64,000 bases of DNA, from contig JBLWGC010000230.1 in NCBI GenBank assembly GCA_048772705.1, forward strand, positions 62,001 to 126,000, written 5' to 3'. The position numbers were made by a program, and so were the translations under genes. The notes under the pieces were generated by a model that was given only the letters and a program-made list of their open reading frames with translations, was not told the origin of the DNA and did not search any database. Origin of the DNA: Leidyana gryllorum EB-2025a (taxonomy: Eukaryota; Apicomplexa). Shown in pieces: positions 43,566 through 53,735 of this stretch (position 1 is its first letter; each line of letters begins with the position of its first letter).

Positions 43566-44895
43566 CTAGCTAGCGAGGTCCAAAACCCTGCTCTCCGGCA
43601 CAACGCCGCCGCTAGGCACATCCATACCGCCTAATTGCGCTGTCGGGGATTCCTGGAATCCTTGAGGCTGTCTGCCCAAATGAGCATTCCGGGGATCGTT
43701 CAGATCTGTGGGCTGAGCGGAGGATCCCTTGGCCCTGCCACTGGAGGTTCGGCTGCCCAACCCCCGAGGTCCGCCCTGCTGCTCCACATCGAGCAGAGGC
43801 TGGTCAGTCCCATGGACACCTGCTGTGTTTTGAGGTCCGCTGCTGGAGGCCTTCTCGCCCTCAAGCGAACTCTCCAGCGCGTCCATGGAGTTGACGGCTC
43901 GGCCGGCGAAAACCATAAGGAAGGAGGTGAGGCCTAAGGAAGAAACTCTGTCGAAGATGAGGAACCCGAAGCCAAACACACAGAACATGGCAATCAACTC
44001 GATAGCCCTCCAGGGAGGCTGGCCGCCCAACTTGATGAGTCTGTTGGCCACAATGTTCTTGACGAAGGGCAGCACCGCTGCGGTGGCCAAGCAGCCCCAC
44101 ATCAGCCAGGTGTATCCCTTGGACAGATCATCGGGCATGTAAGTGAGGAAACGACGCTCGCGAGTGAAGGCAATGATGAAAGGCAGCACAATGACCCCGA
44201 TGAGCGTCTGGTGGTTGTGGAGAGAGTTGCCCAAACCACGCACAGTGTGCATGGCACGTTCCAGGAAGCACCCACGGTAGGTAGCAGAAGCCAAGGCGTA
44301 GAGAATAGCAACAGGAACGGCATTAGCCCCCAGACTGAGGTTGTCGAAACAGGCCACAAAGAAGCCGATGAACATCAGCACGATGGCAATCCACCTAATG
44401 GGTCGATAAATCTGACCGCATCCAATGAATCTCGCAACATGATGACCGCATACAGCAAGGGCCACTGCGACGGGGAAAATCGCAACAGAGGGCAACTTGG
44501 CCAGGAGAATGTTGCCAAAGGTAATCATAGCCAAAAAGGCGGCGGTGGGGAAAGCAAGATCTCCCAACTGTAGCAGGCATTGACGAGGAGCGGGGGGGTG
44601 GTTAACAACTCACCTGTTTCCATTCAATCTTCACAGGTACGAAATAAGCCAAACGAGGGTACTCCTTTCCACATTCTCCCAATACGCGGGCGTATAAAAG
44701 ACCAATGGCAAACTGGAACCATGTGACAGTGATGGGGAAAGGGATAACAACGGCCATAAGATAGTGCAAAACCAGTATGTTTCCAACACTCAGAAGCCCG
44801 AAGAGCAACTCGAGAGTGACCAGCGTAGGATCCTTGAGGAACTTACGCCGGTCTGCCGGATCAATACGTACTCTCGGACAACGAATATGCGACAT
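43566..44895 (-). CDS. DMT/TPT-family transporter, nucleotide-sugar or sugar-phosphate type
   Basis: Two exons: ATG 44895 (MSHIRCPRVRI), and an intron near 44568-44612 (GTGAGT...CTACAG) joining in phase at QLGDLAFP. About ten hydrophobic segments. Characteristic stretches are VTWFQFAIGLLYARVLG in the first exon and FLAMITFGNILLAKLPSV, corresponding to the 'sF..mi.fgN..L.yv.v' motif of nucleotide-sugar and phosphate translocators. The long C-terminal tail (about 100 residues) is cytosolic-looking, Gly/Ser-rich and acidic, longer than usual. Substrate cannot be told from the sequence. Golgi or plastid-derived membranes are the usual locations. It lies 50 bp upstream of the polymerase gene's start on the same strand. 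Confidence 0.72.
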
Positions 44896-44963
44896 CCTGA
44901 ATGCACGTCGAGGGGGAGCACACTCTAGTGCATGTGTTCGCGCTTGCACCCTTTCAAATAACG
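44896..44963. promoter_or_regulatory. 68-bp divergent promoter region
   Basis: Between the transporter start (minus, 44895) and a small membrane-protein start (plus, 44964). No element seen. Confidence 0.35.
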
Positions 44964-45278
44964 ATGAACATGAAATCGCTGTTCCAAACTAAGTCACCCT
45001 TGCAGAATGCCCTTGACCGGCTTCCCTACTACATCCGCCCCCGCCGTCAATGCAACCTCCGGAATGCCATGCATTGCAGATGGACTCAATTTGTTCTAGG
45101 ACTTCTCATTGCTATCTTCATTGGATTGATGATATTGGCTGTCATCCGCCGCTACGCCGTGCCCATGCGCCGGTGCTATAGACAAGCGAAGGCCCGAGCG
45201 GCTGCATCCTTCGAACGGGCATCAAGTGATGAGTCATCTGAGCCCCGTCCCCGCGGCGGCCGCAAGAAGCGCAACTAG
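44964..45278 (+). CDS. Small single-pass membrane protein
   Basis: 104 codons: a basic N-terminal part (PYYIRPRRQCN), one long hydrophobic helix (VLGLLIAIFIGLMILAVI), then a very basic C-terminal tail (RRCYRQAKARAAA, GGRKKRN). An upstream in-frame ATG is ignored because it overlaps the divergent gene. No family recognised. The positive tail suggests cytosolic side placement. Confidence 0.6.
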   Translation: MNMKSLFQTKSPLQNALDRLPYYIRPRRQCNLRNAMHCRWTQFVLGLLIAIFIGLMILAVIRRYAVPMRRCYRQAKARAAASFERASSDESSEPRPRGGRKKRN

Positions 45279-45356
45279 GCACACTCACACGGAAATGTGC
45301 CCACATAATAATGTCAATCAATGCACAATGCTCGCGAACTCTTCCAATATGAACAA

Positions 45357-46569
45357 CTAAGTAATCTCTCGTCGGGTTGATTTCCAGTCCACGGCACTCG
45401 TTACGAGCCATAAACCGTCAACTGGCTCGCTGTCCTCTGTAACCTGCCACCAAATTACCGATCCAGTAAACACAGGGAGCGGCCGGGCACAACTGCCGAC
45501 AAAGCATGCCTCACCTGCTGAATTTGGCTGGCACCTTGCTCCTCATCGTTTACGTGCTCCAATTGCTCAGCGAGTTCCTCCAAGGTGAAGGGCCCAATGG
45601 GGGTGTCCTGAGGGGTACGCCGGAATAGCCACAGCAGCTTCTGACTTGACTTGTGATTGCCAGTCGTCTTCATGTCCGTCACCATCCGCTGCAGCTGATC
45701 CCTATTCTGAGTATAAACATCTGCAATAAGAGTCGGTGTCTCCAACAAACACACGTAAGGCGTATATGCTCACTGATGCCGGTTAGCATTAGCCCATCGC
45801 ACAAATCAATAATCTCATCCATCCGACTTTGAAATGCGGGCGGTAGCCGTGAAGGTCGCCAGCCCTTCTTATTCTTCGCTCCGGGCGCAGCTCCACCCTG
45901 AGCTTCCTCTTTGATTTTTCGCATGAGATCTATGGACACATCTGGCGTCACACCCACAGAACCAGCCTTACCCGTAGGTGTTGTTCTGCTCTCTGGGAGA
46001 AGATCAACGAGCTTTTGCACCTTTTGAGGGACACTAAGATTCGCATCCCTTCGCTGCTCGAGTCTTTGCTCGAGTTTCCGATGCTCTTCAGCACGCGCCT
46101 TTAACAGCTTGTCTTTCTTAAGCTCGTTCTCGAAACGTGCTGTCCCAGTGCCCTCGTCGACTTCGTCCAGCCACCGATCCCGCGCACTGCGCCGGGCCAT
46201 CTCGGCTGCCGCGTCTTCATCGTCGCTGTATTCTTTCTCTCCCAAGTCTTCTCTGACTGTGGTGACCTTATAGCCCAAGTCTACAGGTTTGCCCTCCGAG
46301 ACTGCTCCTTCCAGATCAATCTTCTGCTTCTCATCTTCTTCGGGCTCGCTCTCATCATCAGACTCGCTCAATCGTCGTTGACGCTTCGCGCCTTTTCGTA
46401 AGGGAAATAATTCCTCGTTATCCAAGCCCAACTGGCGCTTCTTTGCCATACGACGCCCTTTTACCTTCCGCATGTCATCGTCATCGCTACCCTCTTCGCC
46501 GGAAGAGTTACCATTCTCCCCCCACTGCTGACGCGTCCGTCGACTTGCGTTCATAAACGAATTTTGCAC
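45357..46569 (-). CDS. LIN1/CD2BP2-like GYF-domain protein (U5 snRNP)
   Basis: Three exons. The intron near 45722-45775 (GTGAGC...TTGCAG) joins in phase, and so does the intron near 45444-45517 (GTGAGG...TGGCAG). The N-terminus is acidic and Lys-rich, with SARDRWLDEVDEG matching the 'RDsWLDnid' motif of CD2BP2. Then comes RMDEIIDLCDGLMLTG ('ldrLtglad.mv..G'), and the C-terminal GYF domain: LLWLFRRTPQDTPIGPFTLEEL and DGLWLVTSAVDWKS. CD2BP2/Lin1 is the 52-kDa factor of U5 snRNP/tri-snRNP assembly. The exact GYF triad reads W..F..GPFT, close to canonical. The ATG at 46569 or 46554 may be used. Confidence 0.75.
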
Positions 46570-46576
46570 AACCAGT

Positions 46577-47152
46577 TCATGCTAATGATTTGAAGTGAGA
46601 GTCTAACCCTATGTCAGTGGCAAAAGGCTTGAATCGTTCCATCAGTCTATCGAATACGGCCTGTGATGGTCCTTGTCGGTAACGGACTGGTGGGCTCCAC
46701 GGGTATGTGGGAGGTTCTGCACTCAGGTCCGGAGGCACCCAATCAGCCCACTCGTCATCCATCTGGTCCTCTTCCTCTGCGGATTGGAGGGTGTCTCCTC
46801 CGTCACCATCCTCATCGGTCAGTGCGGCCTGTTGGCACACAGTGAGAATCCCCACATCCACGTAATGAAGATGCTCACTGGCCACCACAGTGTACTGCGG
46901 CCCGCTACCCGCCAAGTCCTTACCTTCGGACAGCCACTGCACGGCTTGAGTGGCCAAGTCCGTCAAACGTTCCCATGGACTCCGACTGGTCTGCTGTCCC
47001 TTGATTTTCTCACCATCAGCAGTCACTGTGTCTCCCACATCGGGCATCTGCTCTTCTTTGAGTCGAAGAAGAACCATGCGACAGTCATCGGTGACGGCGG
47101 CTGTGCCTGTCAAGGCGCACAGCACACCGGTCCACCAAGCCAACTGCTTCAT
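46577..47152 (-). CDS. Secreted protein, tandem family member C (short insert)
   Basis: 191 codons with signal peptide MKQLAWWTGVLCALTGTAA. The mature part has core 1 (WERLTDLATQAVQWL then VASEHLHYVDVGILTVCQ) and core 2 (DEWADWVPPDLSAEPPTYPW to the end), with only about 30 acidic residues between them. Cores align by eye with the next two genes upstream on this strand. No known family. It ends 7 bp before the start of the LIN1-like gene. Confidence 0.7.
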   Translation of the reverse strand: MKQLAWWTGVLCALTGTAAVTDDCRMVLLRLKEEQMPDVGDTVTADGEKIKGQQTSRSPWERLTDLATQAVQWLSEGKDLAGSGPQYTVVASEHLHYVDVGILTVCQQAALTDEDGDGGDTLQSAEEEDQMDDEWADWVPPDLSAEPPTYPWSPPVRYRQGPSQAVFDRLMERFKPFATDIGLDSHFKSLA

Positions 47153-47285
47153 CAGTATGGGAAAAGTGTACGATACTGTCCCACCTGTCTTTTACTCGAC
47201 CATTGTACCAGCGAGAAAACGGTGTGGTCCGCCTACCGTGGAGACATTGTGATTGCGACTAAGTTATCGTGCTGTTCAATGAAGC

Positions 47286-48938
47286 TCAATAGCCAAAAGC
47301 TTTAGAATTTGACTCGAATTCTCCGTCAGCAGCTTGTTCAGGATCATCCATTGACTTGAGGTAATCCTCAAGAAAGGCCATGAATATCGGCTGAATTGGT
47401 TTTGGGACAATCTTAGGGATATTGTAGGTCAACGGAGTGAGCTGCATGGCACCGAGGAACTCGATCGCCGGTCTATCGTACTCCTCTGGCTCGAGGATGG
47501 GGATAAAACCGACTTCGGCCCAGTCATTGACTGAGAGTTCTCCGGCTGATTTAGCCTCCGCTTCTGCTGCCGTGGTCGTATCCGTGGAGGTGGTGTCTGA
47601 ATCTGCCGGGGAGGTTGAAGTTTCAGCCTCGGTGGTGGTTTCCTCGGACTGAGTTGGAGCGGGCGTGGTGGTATGTTTGGTAGACGGCTCGTGGACTGGC
47701 TGATGTCCAACGCCTGTGTAGTTTGGACCGGGAGGTCTCCGTTGCCGGTTCGGCCGGACACCGGGCAGACGTCCACGCGGACTACCGCTTTGTTCTAAAC
47801 CGGATCGGGAGTCGACCTCGTCGGACTCGCCGTAGGGCAGTCCCCCAGGGAACTCGGCTTCGTCGCGCTGCGTTTCGTCATCACCTTCTTCGGGGCCCCA
47901 CGGGTCCGATTTTGTGTCGTGTGGGTCTTCCCTGGGTCCAGCGTGTTGTCCAAAGTCGTCCCATGTCGCTCCTCCCTGTTCCGACTGTCTTTGAGGACTG
48001 ATGTGTCCCTCCCGCAAACCTGTCTGACCGCCTCTCAAGCCATGCCGTCCTCCATGCTGATCACCTGCGCCGCCACCGACTTGGGAGTGGGGGTTTCTAA
48101 TTCTTCCTTCCCGCCTTCCCCCCATATCTCCCTGACCATCGCGTTGGAAGTGTCCGTCTTCAGGGGCATATTGTCCCCACCCGCTGCCATGGTGACCAGT
48201 CCGTTGAAGAGGGATTCTTTGATTCGCCTCCGGACCGCCCCAGGGCACTGCTGCTGATTGTGACAAAGAGTCCACGAGGCTTGCGCCCTGCATCGCCGCG
48301 GCGTCTTCCTCGGAATGGTCAGCCGCGGACGACGCTGTTGTGGTGGTTGGCGCCTCTGAAGGATGCTCGTCCGCCTGCGCCTGTTTGTCAGCAGGCTCTG
48401 CTTCGGGGGACGAGTCGGATGGGGCCTTGGCGTCCTCTGCGGACGCGGGTTGACCCCCCTTTTGGCACACATTGTAAGTTGCTAATCCTAATCTGTTCAG
48501 GAAAAACTCAGGAGTGACAGCCATGTGGTGGCGGTCGCCGACGAGGCCGCCCAAGCTTTCCCAATATTTGGACACTCGTGCGAGCTGCAGCACAGGGCGG
48601 GCGATAGGGTCGAGTCCATCGTACGCGTCGAAGAGCGGATTCGCCGACTGGCCGACGATGGCGGCTGGATCGATAATTTGCGATCGGCTAAGATAGAGAG
48701 GTCGATCCATCCCCGACAGAGACATTCCCTTAAGATCGTCTCGTGGCTTTATGAAAGACTCTATGCCAAACTGGGGTAATGCAGCCGGTTTGGGAATGGT
48801 CTTGATGACTCGTTGCAAGCCATCCTCGTTCTTGATTTCATCGGGGTCCAGGTGGCGGGTCAGGAATAACCGGTGGCAGCCGTCATCAGCGAGTACACTC
48901 GCACTAAGGGTTAGCAGTACTTGAAGTACCAGCTTCAT
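47286..48938 (-). CDS. Secreted protein, tandem family member B (very long disordered insert)
   Basis: The frame is open from 49007, but ATG 48938 is preferred: it gives the signal peptide MKLVLQVLLTLSASVLADD, directly after a CCCACAG. Core 1 includes DPIARPVLQLARVSKYW and VTPEFFLNRLGLATYNVCQK. Then comes a disordered insert of about 330 residues, rich in Gly/His/Gln and Thr/Ser (GTGHHGSGWGQ-like segments; TTTAAEAEAK; many TS/ST pairs). Then core 2 begins NDWAEVGFIPILEPEEYDRP and continues PIFMAFLEDYLKSMDDP. Without the insert it would match member C. The Thr/Ser stretch looks like an O-glycosylation site region. Function unknown. Confidence 0.78.
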   Translation of the reverse strand: MKLVLQVLLTLSASVLADDGCHRLFLTRHLDPDEIKNEDGLQRVIKTIPKPAALPQFGIESFIKPRDDLKGMSLSGMDRPLYLSRSQIIDPAAIVGQSANPLFDAYDGLDPIARPVLQLARVSKYWESLGGLVGDRHHMAVTPEFFLNRLGLATYNVCQKGGQPASAEDAKAPSDSSPEAEPADKQAQADEHPSEAPTTTTASSAADHSEEDAAAMQGASLVDSLSQSAAVPWGGPEANQRIPLQRTGHHGSGWGQYAPEDGHFQRDGQGDMGGRREGRIRNPHSQVGGGAGDQHGGRHGLRGGQTGLREGHISPQRQSEQGGATWDDFGQHAGPREDPHDTKSDPWGPEEGDDETQRDEAEFPGGLPYGESDEVDSRSGLEQSGSPRGRLPGVRPNRQRRPPGPNYTGVGHQPVHEPSTKHTTTPAPTQSEETTTEAETSTSPADSDTTSTDTTTAAEAEAKSAGELSVNDWAEVGFIPILEPEEYDRPAIEFLGAMQLTPLTYNIPKIVPKPIQPIFMAFLEDYLKSMDDPEQAADGEFESNSKAFGY

Positions 48939-49620
48939 CTGTGGGTAGGAAAAGAACCGGGCTTCCCACGCGCGAGAAGAAGTGGTAACGCGACATGGGG
49001 ATCTCAACGAGCTCTAACTCTGTCATCATTTCCTCCACCAGCGCTACAGCGTATGGGTGAGGGGTGGGGAATGTCTCATCCTCAGGTTCAGGATAGGTTG
49101 GTAACGGAAATTCCCGGGGGAACCACGGGTCCATGTCGGATGCCCAATACGAGTCCTCTGACTCTGAGTCTGCGAGTGGATTTTGAATCCGGTCGTCAAG
49201 GGTGTCTGTGTTATTTACACTCTCTGCAACTGGAGTGTCTGAGGGACTGGAACCACCGCGCAAACTCGGGTGACCACTGGAGTCGGCGGCGGACTCTGTG
49301 GTGTCGCCGTCGTCCTCCTGAATGAGTTTCATTGGAGATGTCCCTATGGTTTCTGCGCTACCCGCTTCTTCATTTTCTGGCTCCTCTAATCCAAGACGAG
49401 CGGGGCAAAGGTGCAGAATGCCCAGTTGCAGGTGTTCGAGATAATGATGGGGCTCCACCGTCCAGAGCTCGTCCTCGGTCGCGACCCCCCTCTGATCCGC
49501 CAGTCGGCCCATGGCCGCCACCGCAACGGAATGCATGTAACTCAATGGATCCGCCTTCTCAACTTGTAGCCCTGTAAGGGCAGAGTTCGAAACCAGTAGA
49601 GAATAGCAGAGAGGTACCAT
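48904..49620 (-). CDS. Secreted protein, tandem family member A
   Basis: Start at 49620, 34 bp from the divergent coatomer gene. The N-terminal MVPLCYSLLVSNSALTG could be a short signal peptide. Core 1 is SYMHSVAVAAMGRLADQ and VEPHHYLEHLQLGILHLC. An acidic Ser/Thr-rich insert of about 110 residues follows. Core 2 is PTPHPYAVALVEEMM with a short tail. Its last 35 bp overlap the start of member B, so the true 3' end may be earlier or spliced. Same order of blocks as members B and C. Confidence 0.65.
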   Translation of the reverse strand: MVPLCYSLLVSNSALTGLQVEKADPLSYMHSVAVAAMGRLADQRGVATEDELWTVEPHHYLEHLQLGILHLCPARLGLEEPENEEAGSAETIGTSPMKLIQEDDGDTTESAADSSGHPSLRGGSSPSDTPVAESVNNTDTLDDRIQNPLADSESEDSYWASDMDPWFPREFPLPTYPEPEDETFPTPHPYAVALVEEMMTELELVEIPMSRYHFFSRVGSPVLFLPTDEAGTSSTANP

Positions 49621-49654
49621 ACTCTATTTTTGGGGAAAAAGCAGTCTTTGAGCA
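49621..49654. promoter_or_regulatory. 34-bp divergent gap
   Basis: Separates secreted member A (minus) from coatomer zeta (plus). It contains TATTTTTGGGGAAAAAG; function not shown. Confidence 0.3.
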
Positions 49655-50487
49655 ATGGTGTTGGACTTTGCTGAAGGATTGGAAGACTCTCTCTCCCAGA
49701 TTCTTGGAGTGCTGGTGCTGCACGAAAAGGGGGAACGATTGGCGGTCAGGTGATTTCCAACAGTGTTTTCTGGCCAAACGAGAGTTCTTAGGTATACGCC
49801 ATCGGCTGCTCGCCATGCTGCCTTTGCTACATATAAAGCGCAACGGGCGTTCGAGACAGAATTAGTGGACAAGGCCACAAAGCAGGGGGCCAAAACGGGC
49901 TCAGGTGAGGAGAAGACTGATCACTCTGTCACAACCTTGCGATCGATATATGGGCTTCAGGCGAAATCGTAATTCATAAGGACTACACGAATGTCTACAT
50001 GAGCGTGAACAATGAGCTGCACTTGATCGTCATCGGCGACCCGAATGAAAATGAGTTGGTGCTTCTTGACTTCATGACAGCTCTCTCGCGGGCGTTGGAT
50101 AGAGTCACCAGGTGAGTTGTCAGCCTCACCGTCCACCTACCCATTCATATTGCGACGACAGGCAAAGACTGCAGTACGACGTCTTGATGTGCAAGATGGA
50201 CATGGTGTTGACTGTGTTCGATGAAATGCTGGAGGGCAGGTGAGACCCTAAGTGCGGCCGGACGACAAACTACAAGTGGTGCCATAGCATGATTTGTGAA
50301 CTGGACGTTGATGCGATAGTTTCGCGAGCGGAAATGACGGATAGCGGTGGCCGGGGAAACCCGACTGTTTCAGACGCGTCAAGCGCATTCAATCAGGTGA
50401 CCAGTTGGTTGGAGTCTTTGACTCTCTAGAAAGGCACTGAGCGCGGCCAAGGACGGGCTTATGAAGGGGCTTTGGTCAGGGATGTAG
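49655..50487 (+). CDS. COPZ1: Coatomer subunit zeta
   Basis: Five introns join in phase: about 49751-49790, 49904-49967, 50112-50160, 50240-50288 and 50398-50434. Longin-like fold: SLSQILGVLVLHEKGERLAV (the 'ilildndG.Rl' strand), GEIVIHKDYTNVYMSVNNEL, LIVIGDPNENELVLLDFMTA, RALDRVTRQRLQYDVLM and TVFDEMLEGSMICELDVDAI, ending ALSAAKDGLMKGLWSGM. These are the zeta/sigma-adaptin signature segments, with the zeta-specific 'vdEi.d.G.i.E.d' motif. Zeta pairs with gamma-COP in COPI vesicle coats. Its N-terminus is close to that of the animal protein, so the start is well supported. Confidence 0.9.
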
Positions 50488-50572
50488 ACAGCAGCTGTAC
50501 ACGCACGCACACGAGCCGTCTCGTGGTGGTTTTTGCCTCACAGATTGATTTTGAAGCTGTATTTTGTGTATA

Positions 50573-53481
50573 ATGGCGGCAGATCTCTCCCCCGCTGCTC
50601 AGTCAACGAGCACTACCGATGCAAGCCCTGTGGCCTTGCTCAAACAAGAGCCGCGGGTTGCTTTGGAAGATGCAATGACGCAGTTGGAGATAGCCAGACA
50701 GCAACGAACAGAAGTCTGTTCGGAGTTGTATAAGTACCGGTTGCTGGTAGACGAGCTAAAGGAGCAGCGGGTCACCCTGCAAGGCGAATTGGCTCGTCGA
50801 CTTCATCTACATAAGGAAGACGTAGAGCGTATCCAATCGCTCCAACGGGAAATGGATCATCTGCGGGCCTCCTACTCCGATAAGCAGGCAGAGATTATCG
50901 AGGTACCTACTTCTATGGCATCCTTCTATCGTACGTACACCGTTGCAGCTCTCGACTCGGGTTCAAGAGCTGCTGGGCCGGGTGGACTCGTCCGAACAGC
51001 AAAGAGAGCTGAAGGCCGAGAACGAGTTGTTGTGGAGGAAGTTGAACGAACTCAAGAGGTAAGCCCGCTTAGTGTCTGGATCCGACACGGGCACAGGAAT
51101 GAGTCTTCGGACCCTCCTGCGGAGGCTAAAGCCCAGTTGGAGCGCTGGCGGGCTCGTTTTGTCGAAATTGAAGCGGCTGTTAGTGAGGCCTACGAGGAAA
51201 GAAGGGCTGCAATGGAGCCCACCGAGCAACCTGTGGAGAGTTGTGCGCAAATGCTACAAGCAGTGCTCGTAGCCGAAGAGTCAATGCGGAAGTCCCTCGC
51301 CTCCCAGTTGCAGTTGCTCAAGATCGAATTGCGAACCAGCAAGGATCAAGTGGAAGATCTGACCCAACAAGCTGCGCATACTCAAGCAGCCAGTATCAAA
51401 CTCGATGTCGAACTACAGAAGCAGGTTGAGCTTTCTCAGAAGGTGACGGACATGGAACTCGAACGTGAGAATTTTGCTACGCGTATCGCCCAACTAAGTG
51501 CCGAGCTCGACGACGTCAGAACACAGTACACCCAGATCAAGGTAGAAGGTTTCCGTGCCACCGAAGAGCTCGCTGCTAAGCTACAAGATGCCCTTCGTTC
51601 TTTGTCGGCCAAAGACGACATGATCGCGCTGCTCGAGGTGCAGAAACGTGAGCTGAGCAATCAGTTGAGCTCTGCACAGACCAAAGTTGGCCATTTGGAG
51701 AGCCAACTGGTCGATGCTCGAGCCGGACAGGCCGACGACGATACCGAGTTGGCAGAGGTGCGTCAATTACTACAGAGAGAAACGGCGCTCTCGGCCGAGC
51801 TAACGCGTGCCAACGCTGCCTTGAGAACTGAGCTTGAAGGGCTAAAGTCGTCTTCGCATGGAAGGTCCGAAGATTTGAGAGCTCGACTTGCAGAATTGGA
51901 GACCGAAATCGCGACTGCCCGAATGAGTGCTGACGCCCGCGTCTTAGAGGTCAACGAAAAGGTCCAGCACCTTTCGGATTTGAACGAAAGACTTCGTGAA
52001 AGTAAGGCGTTACTGGAGAGTCAATATGAGAGGACTGCTGCCGAGCTCCGTGAGCGGGTGGTCGAAGTCGAAGCCGCCAAGGATGAAGTTGAGCAGCAGC
52101 GGGAAGAGATATCGGAATTACGAAGCCATTTGGCCGCTGCTCAACAGAATCACGATGAGCAGCATCAGCCTCTACATGTTGACTTGCAAGCGAAAGTGGC
52201 TCTATTGGAAGCCCAGCGCAACGACGCTGTGAACGCCCTAGCCAATCAGGAGGGGGCTAATCACAAGCTTCGGGCTGAGTTTGTAGAGACCCGCTCCTCG
52301 CTCCAGACAGCTGTCGATGAGCTCGCTGAAGTCACTCAAACACTCGAGGATGTTAGAGCCGAATTGGAGAGTTGTCGGTCGGACCTGACCGACAAACTCG
52401 CGACCGCCACTACCGAAGTTCAGGATCTCGAAAAAGAGGCCCAACAGCTTCGTGAGGAATTGCGAACCGCGGAAGCCACTGCAGCACAAGACACTCAAAC
52501 CCTAAGAGAAGATGTTGCTTCCCTGGAAGAGGAAAAGAAGACTTTGAAGTCTCAGTTACAGAGGTAAGTGATTGACTTGAGTGCGATCCTACAACGAAAA
52601 CACACCGATCAGCGTGCAAGAAGCCCTCGATAAGGCTCAAGCCCACTCCAAACAATTGGAATCCGAGTCCGCGAAGCACCGAAACCAAGTCACGGAACTT
52701 CAAGCATCACTGGAAGAAGCTCTGAATGGACCGGGAGTAGACGCTTTGATGGTTGACAACTTCAAGACGTACTCTGAGGAGCAGCAGATTGTCAAGTTGA
52801 AGGCTGCCCTCAACAAAGCAACCGCGACAGCAAAAGAGCAGGAGTCACTGGCCGAGATTGCTCGTGAACGGGTCAAGGAGCGACAAGCTGAAGTCGAAGA
52901 ATTGAAACGTCAAGTCCAACGAGTGGAGGAAGGGTGGAAGACAGAGTATGATGGATACCTCGGAAACCTGCATCGTGTTAATACAGCCTTGGAAAAGGCC
53001 AATGAAGAGAAGACTCGACTGGAGTAAGTGGTTGAGGCAGGAAGTGATCAAAAATCTCTCCACAGAGCTGAGCTCCAGAAGACGAAGACTACCCTGGCGT
53101 CAGCTAGAACGCGATCACCGGCTGCCGAACCGACCAATGCTGAGCGTGAAAGATGGGCGCAGGAGCGCAAGACACTCGAGAAGAATCAGGAAGATCTCAA
53201 GAGAAAATTTGCCAAAGCTCAAAGAGAGTAAGTCTTTCTGATCGGAGATCTGCCATTCGTCCCAACAGTTTGGCCGAGCAAACAGCCCAATCGCGGCGCT
53301 TGGAGGCCAGCAGTCGGATGAACGCTCTGCAGGGCAAACCTGCGCTCAGGTAAGACGGCCGAAAGAGTTGTCTGAGTACTCAATTGTATCTTTGATTAGT
53401 TTGCGGACGAAAAGCTACGCTACTGCGGGAGTGATCGTGGCTCTTTGGTTGTCTTACATACTCGGTTCGTTGAGTCATTGA
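50573..53481 (+). CDS. Tail-anchored golgin-like coiled-coil protein
   Basis: About seven exons; introns near 50903-50946, 51060-51097, 52564-52612, 53023-53067, 53228-53270 and 53349-53398 all join in phase. Apart from a short N-terminus the protein is continuous coiled coil for about 800 residues (for example DVERIQSLQREMDHLRASY, VTDMELERENFATRIAQL). It ends with a single hydrophobic anchor AGVIVALWLSYILG and four residues after it. Long coiled coil with a C-terminal membrane anchor is the giantin/golgin-84/CASP layout of Golgi tethers. There is no N-terminal signal. An individual golgin class cannot be named. Confidence 0.75.
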
Positions 53482-53735
53482 ATCCACCCCGCTTCCTCGG
53501 CCTGATGGCAAAGCTTTGCAATGGAGTATTTAATTCGAGAGGACGCCATTGTCCCCTCTCTCAATTCTCTCCTCTCACGCAGACCGCTCCTTATTTTCAT
53601 ACGGCGCGTGAGAGAAGCTTTCTCCGTGTATCACTTTCCCCGATGAAGGCCAATTATATAAATATTAGGACTCCCCCACTCGACTGCTTCACTGGGGGAA
53701 AACTAGCAGTAACGGAATTCGTACCGTTGATAATG
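53482..53735. other. Intergenic between golgin-like and RCHY1-like genes
   Basis: 254 bp, with convergent transcription on both sides. No supported gene or repeat seen. Confidence 0.4.

Noticed and set aside
47437-48257. Plus-strand Ser/Val/Pro-rich frames in the secreted family region
   Set aside because: They are antisense to the low-complexity insert of family member B; the repetitive codons keep opposite frames open.
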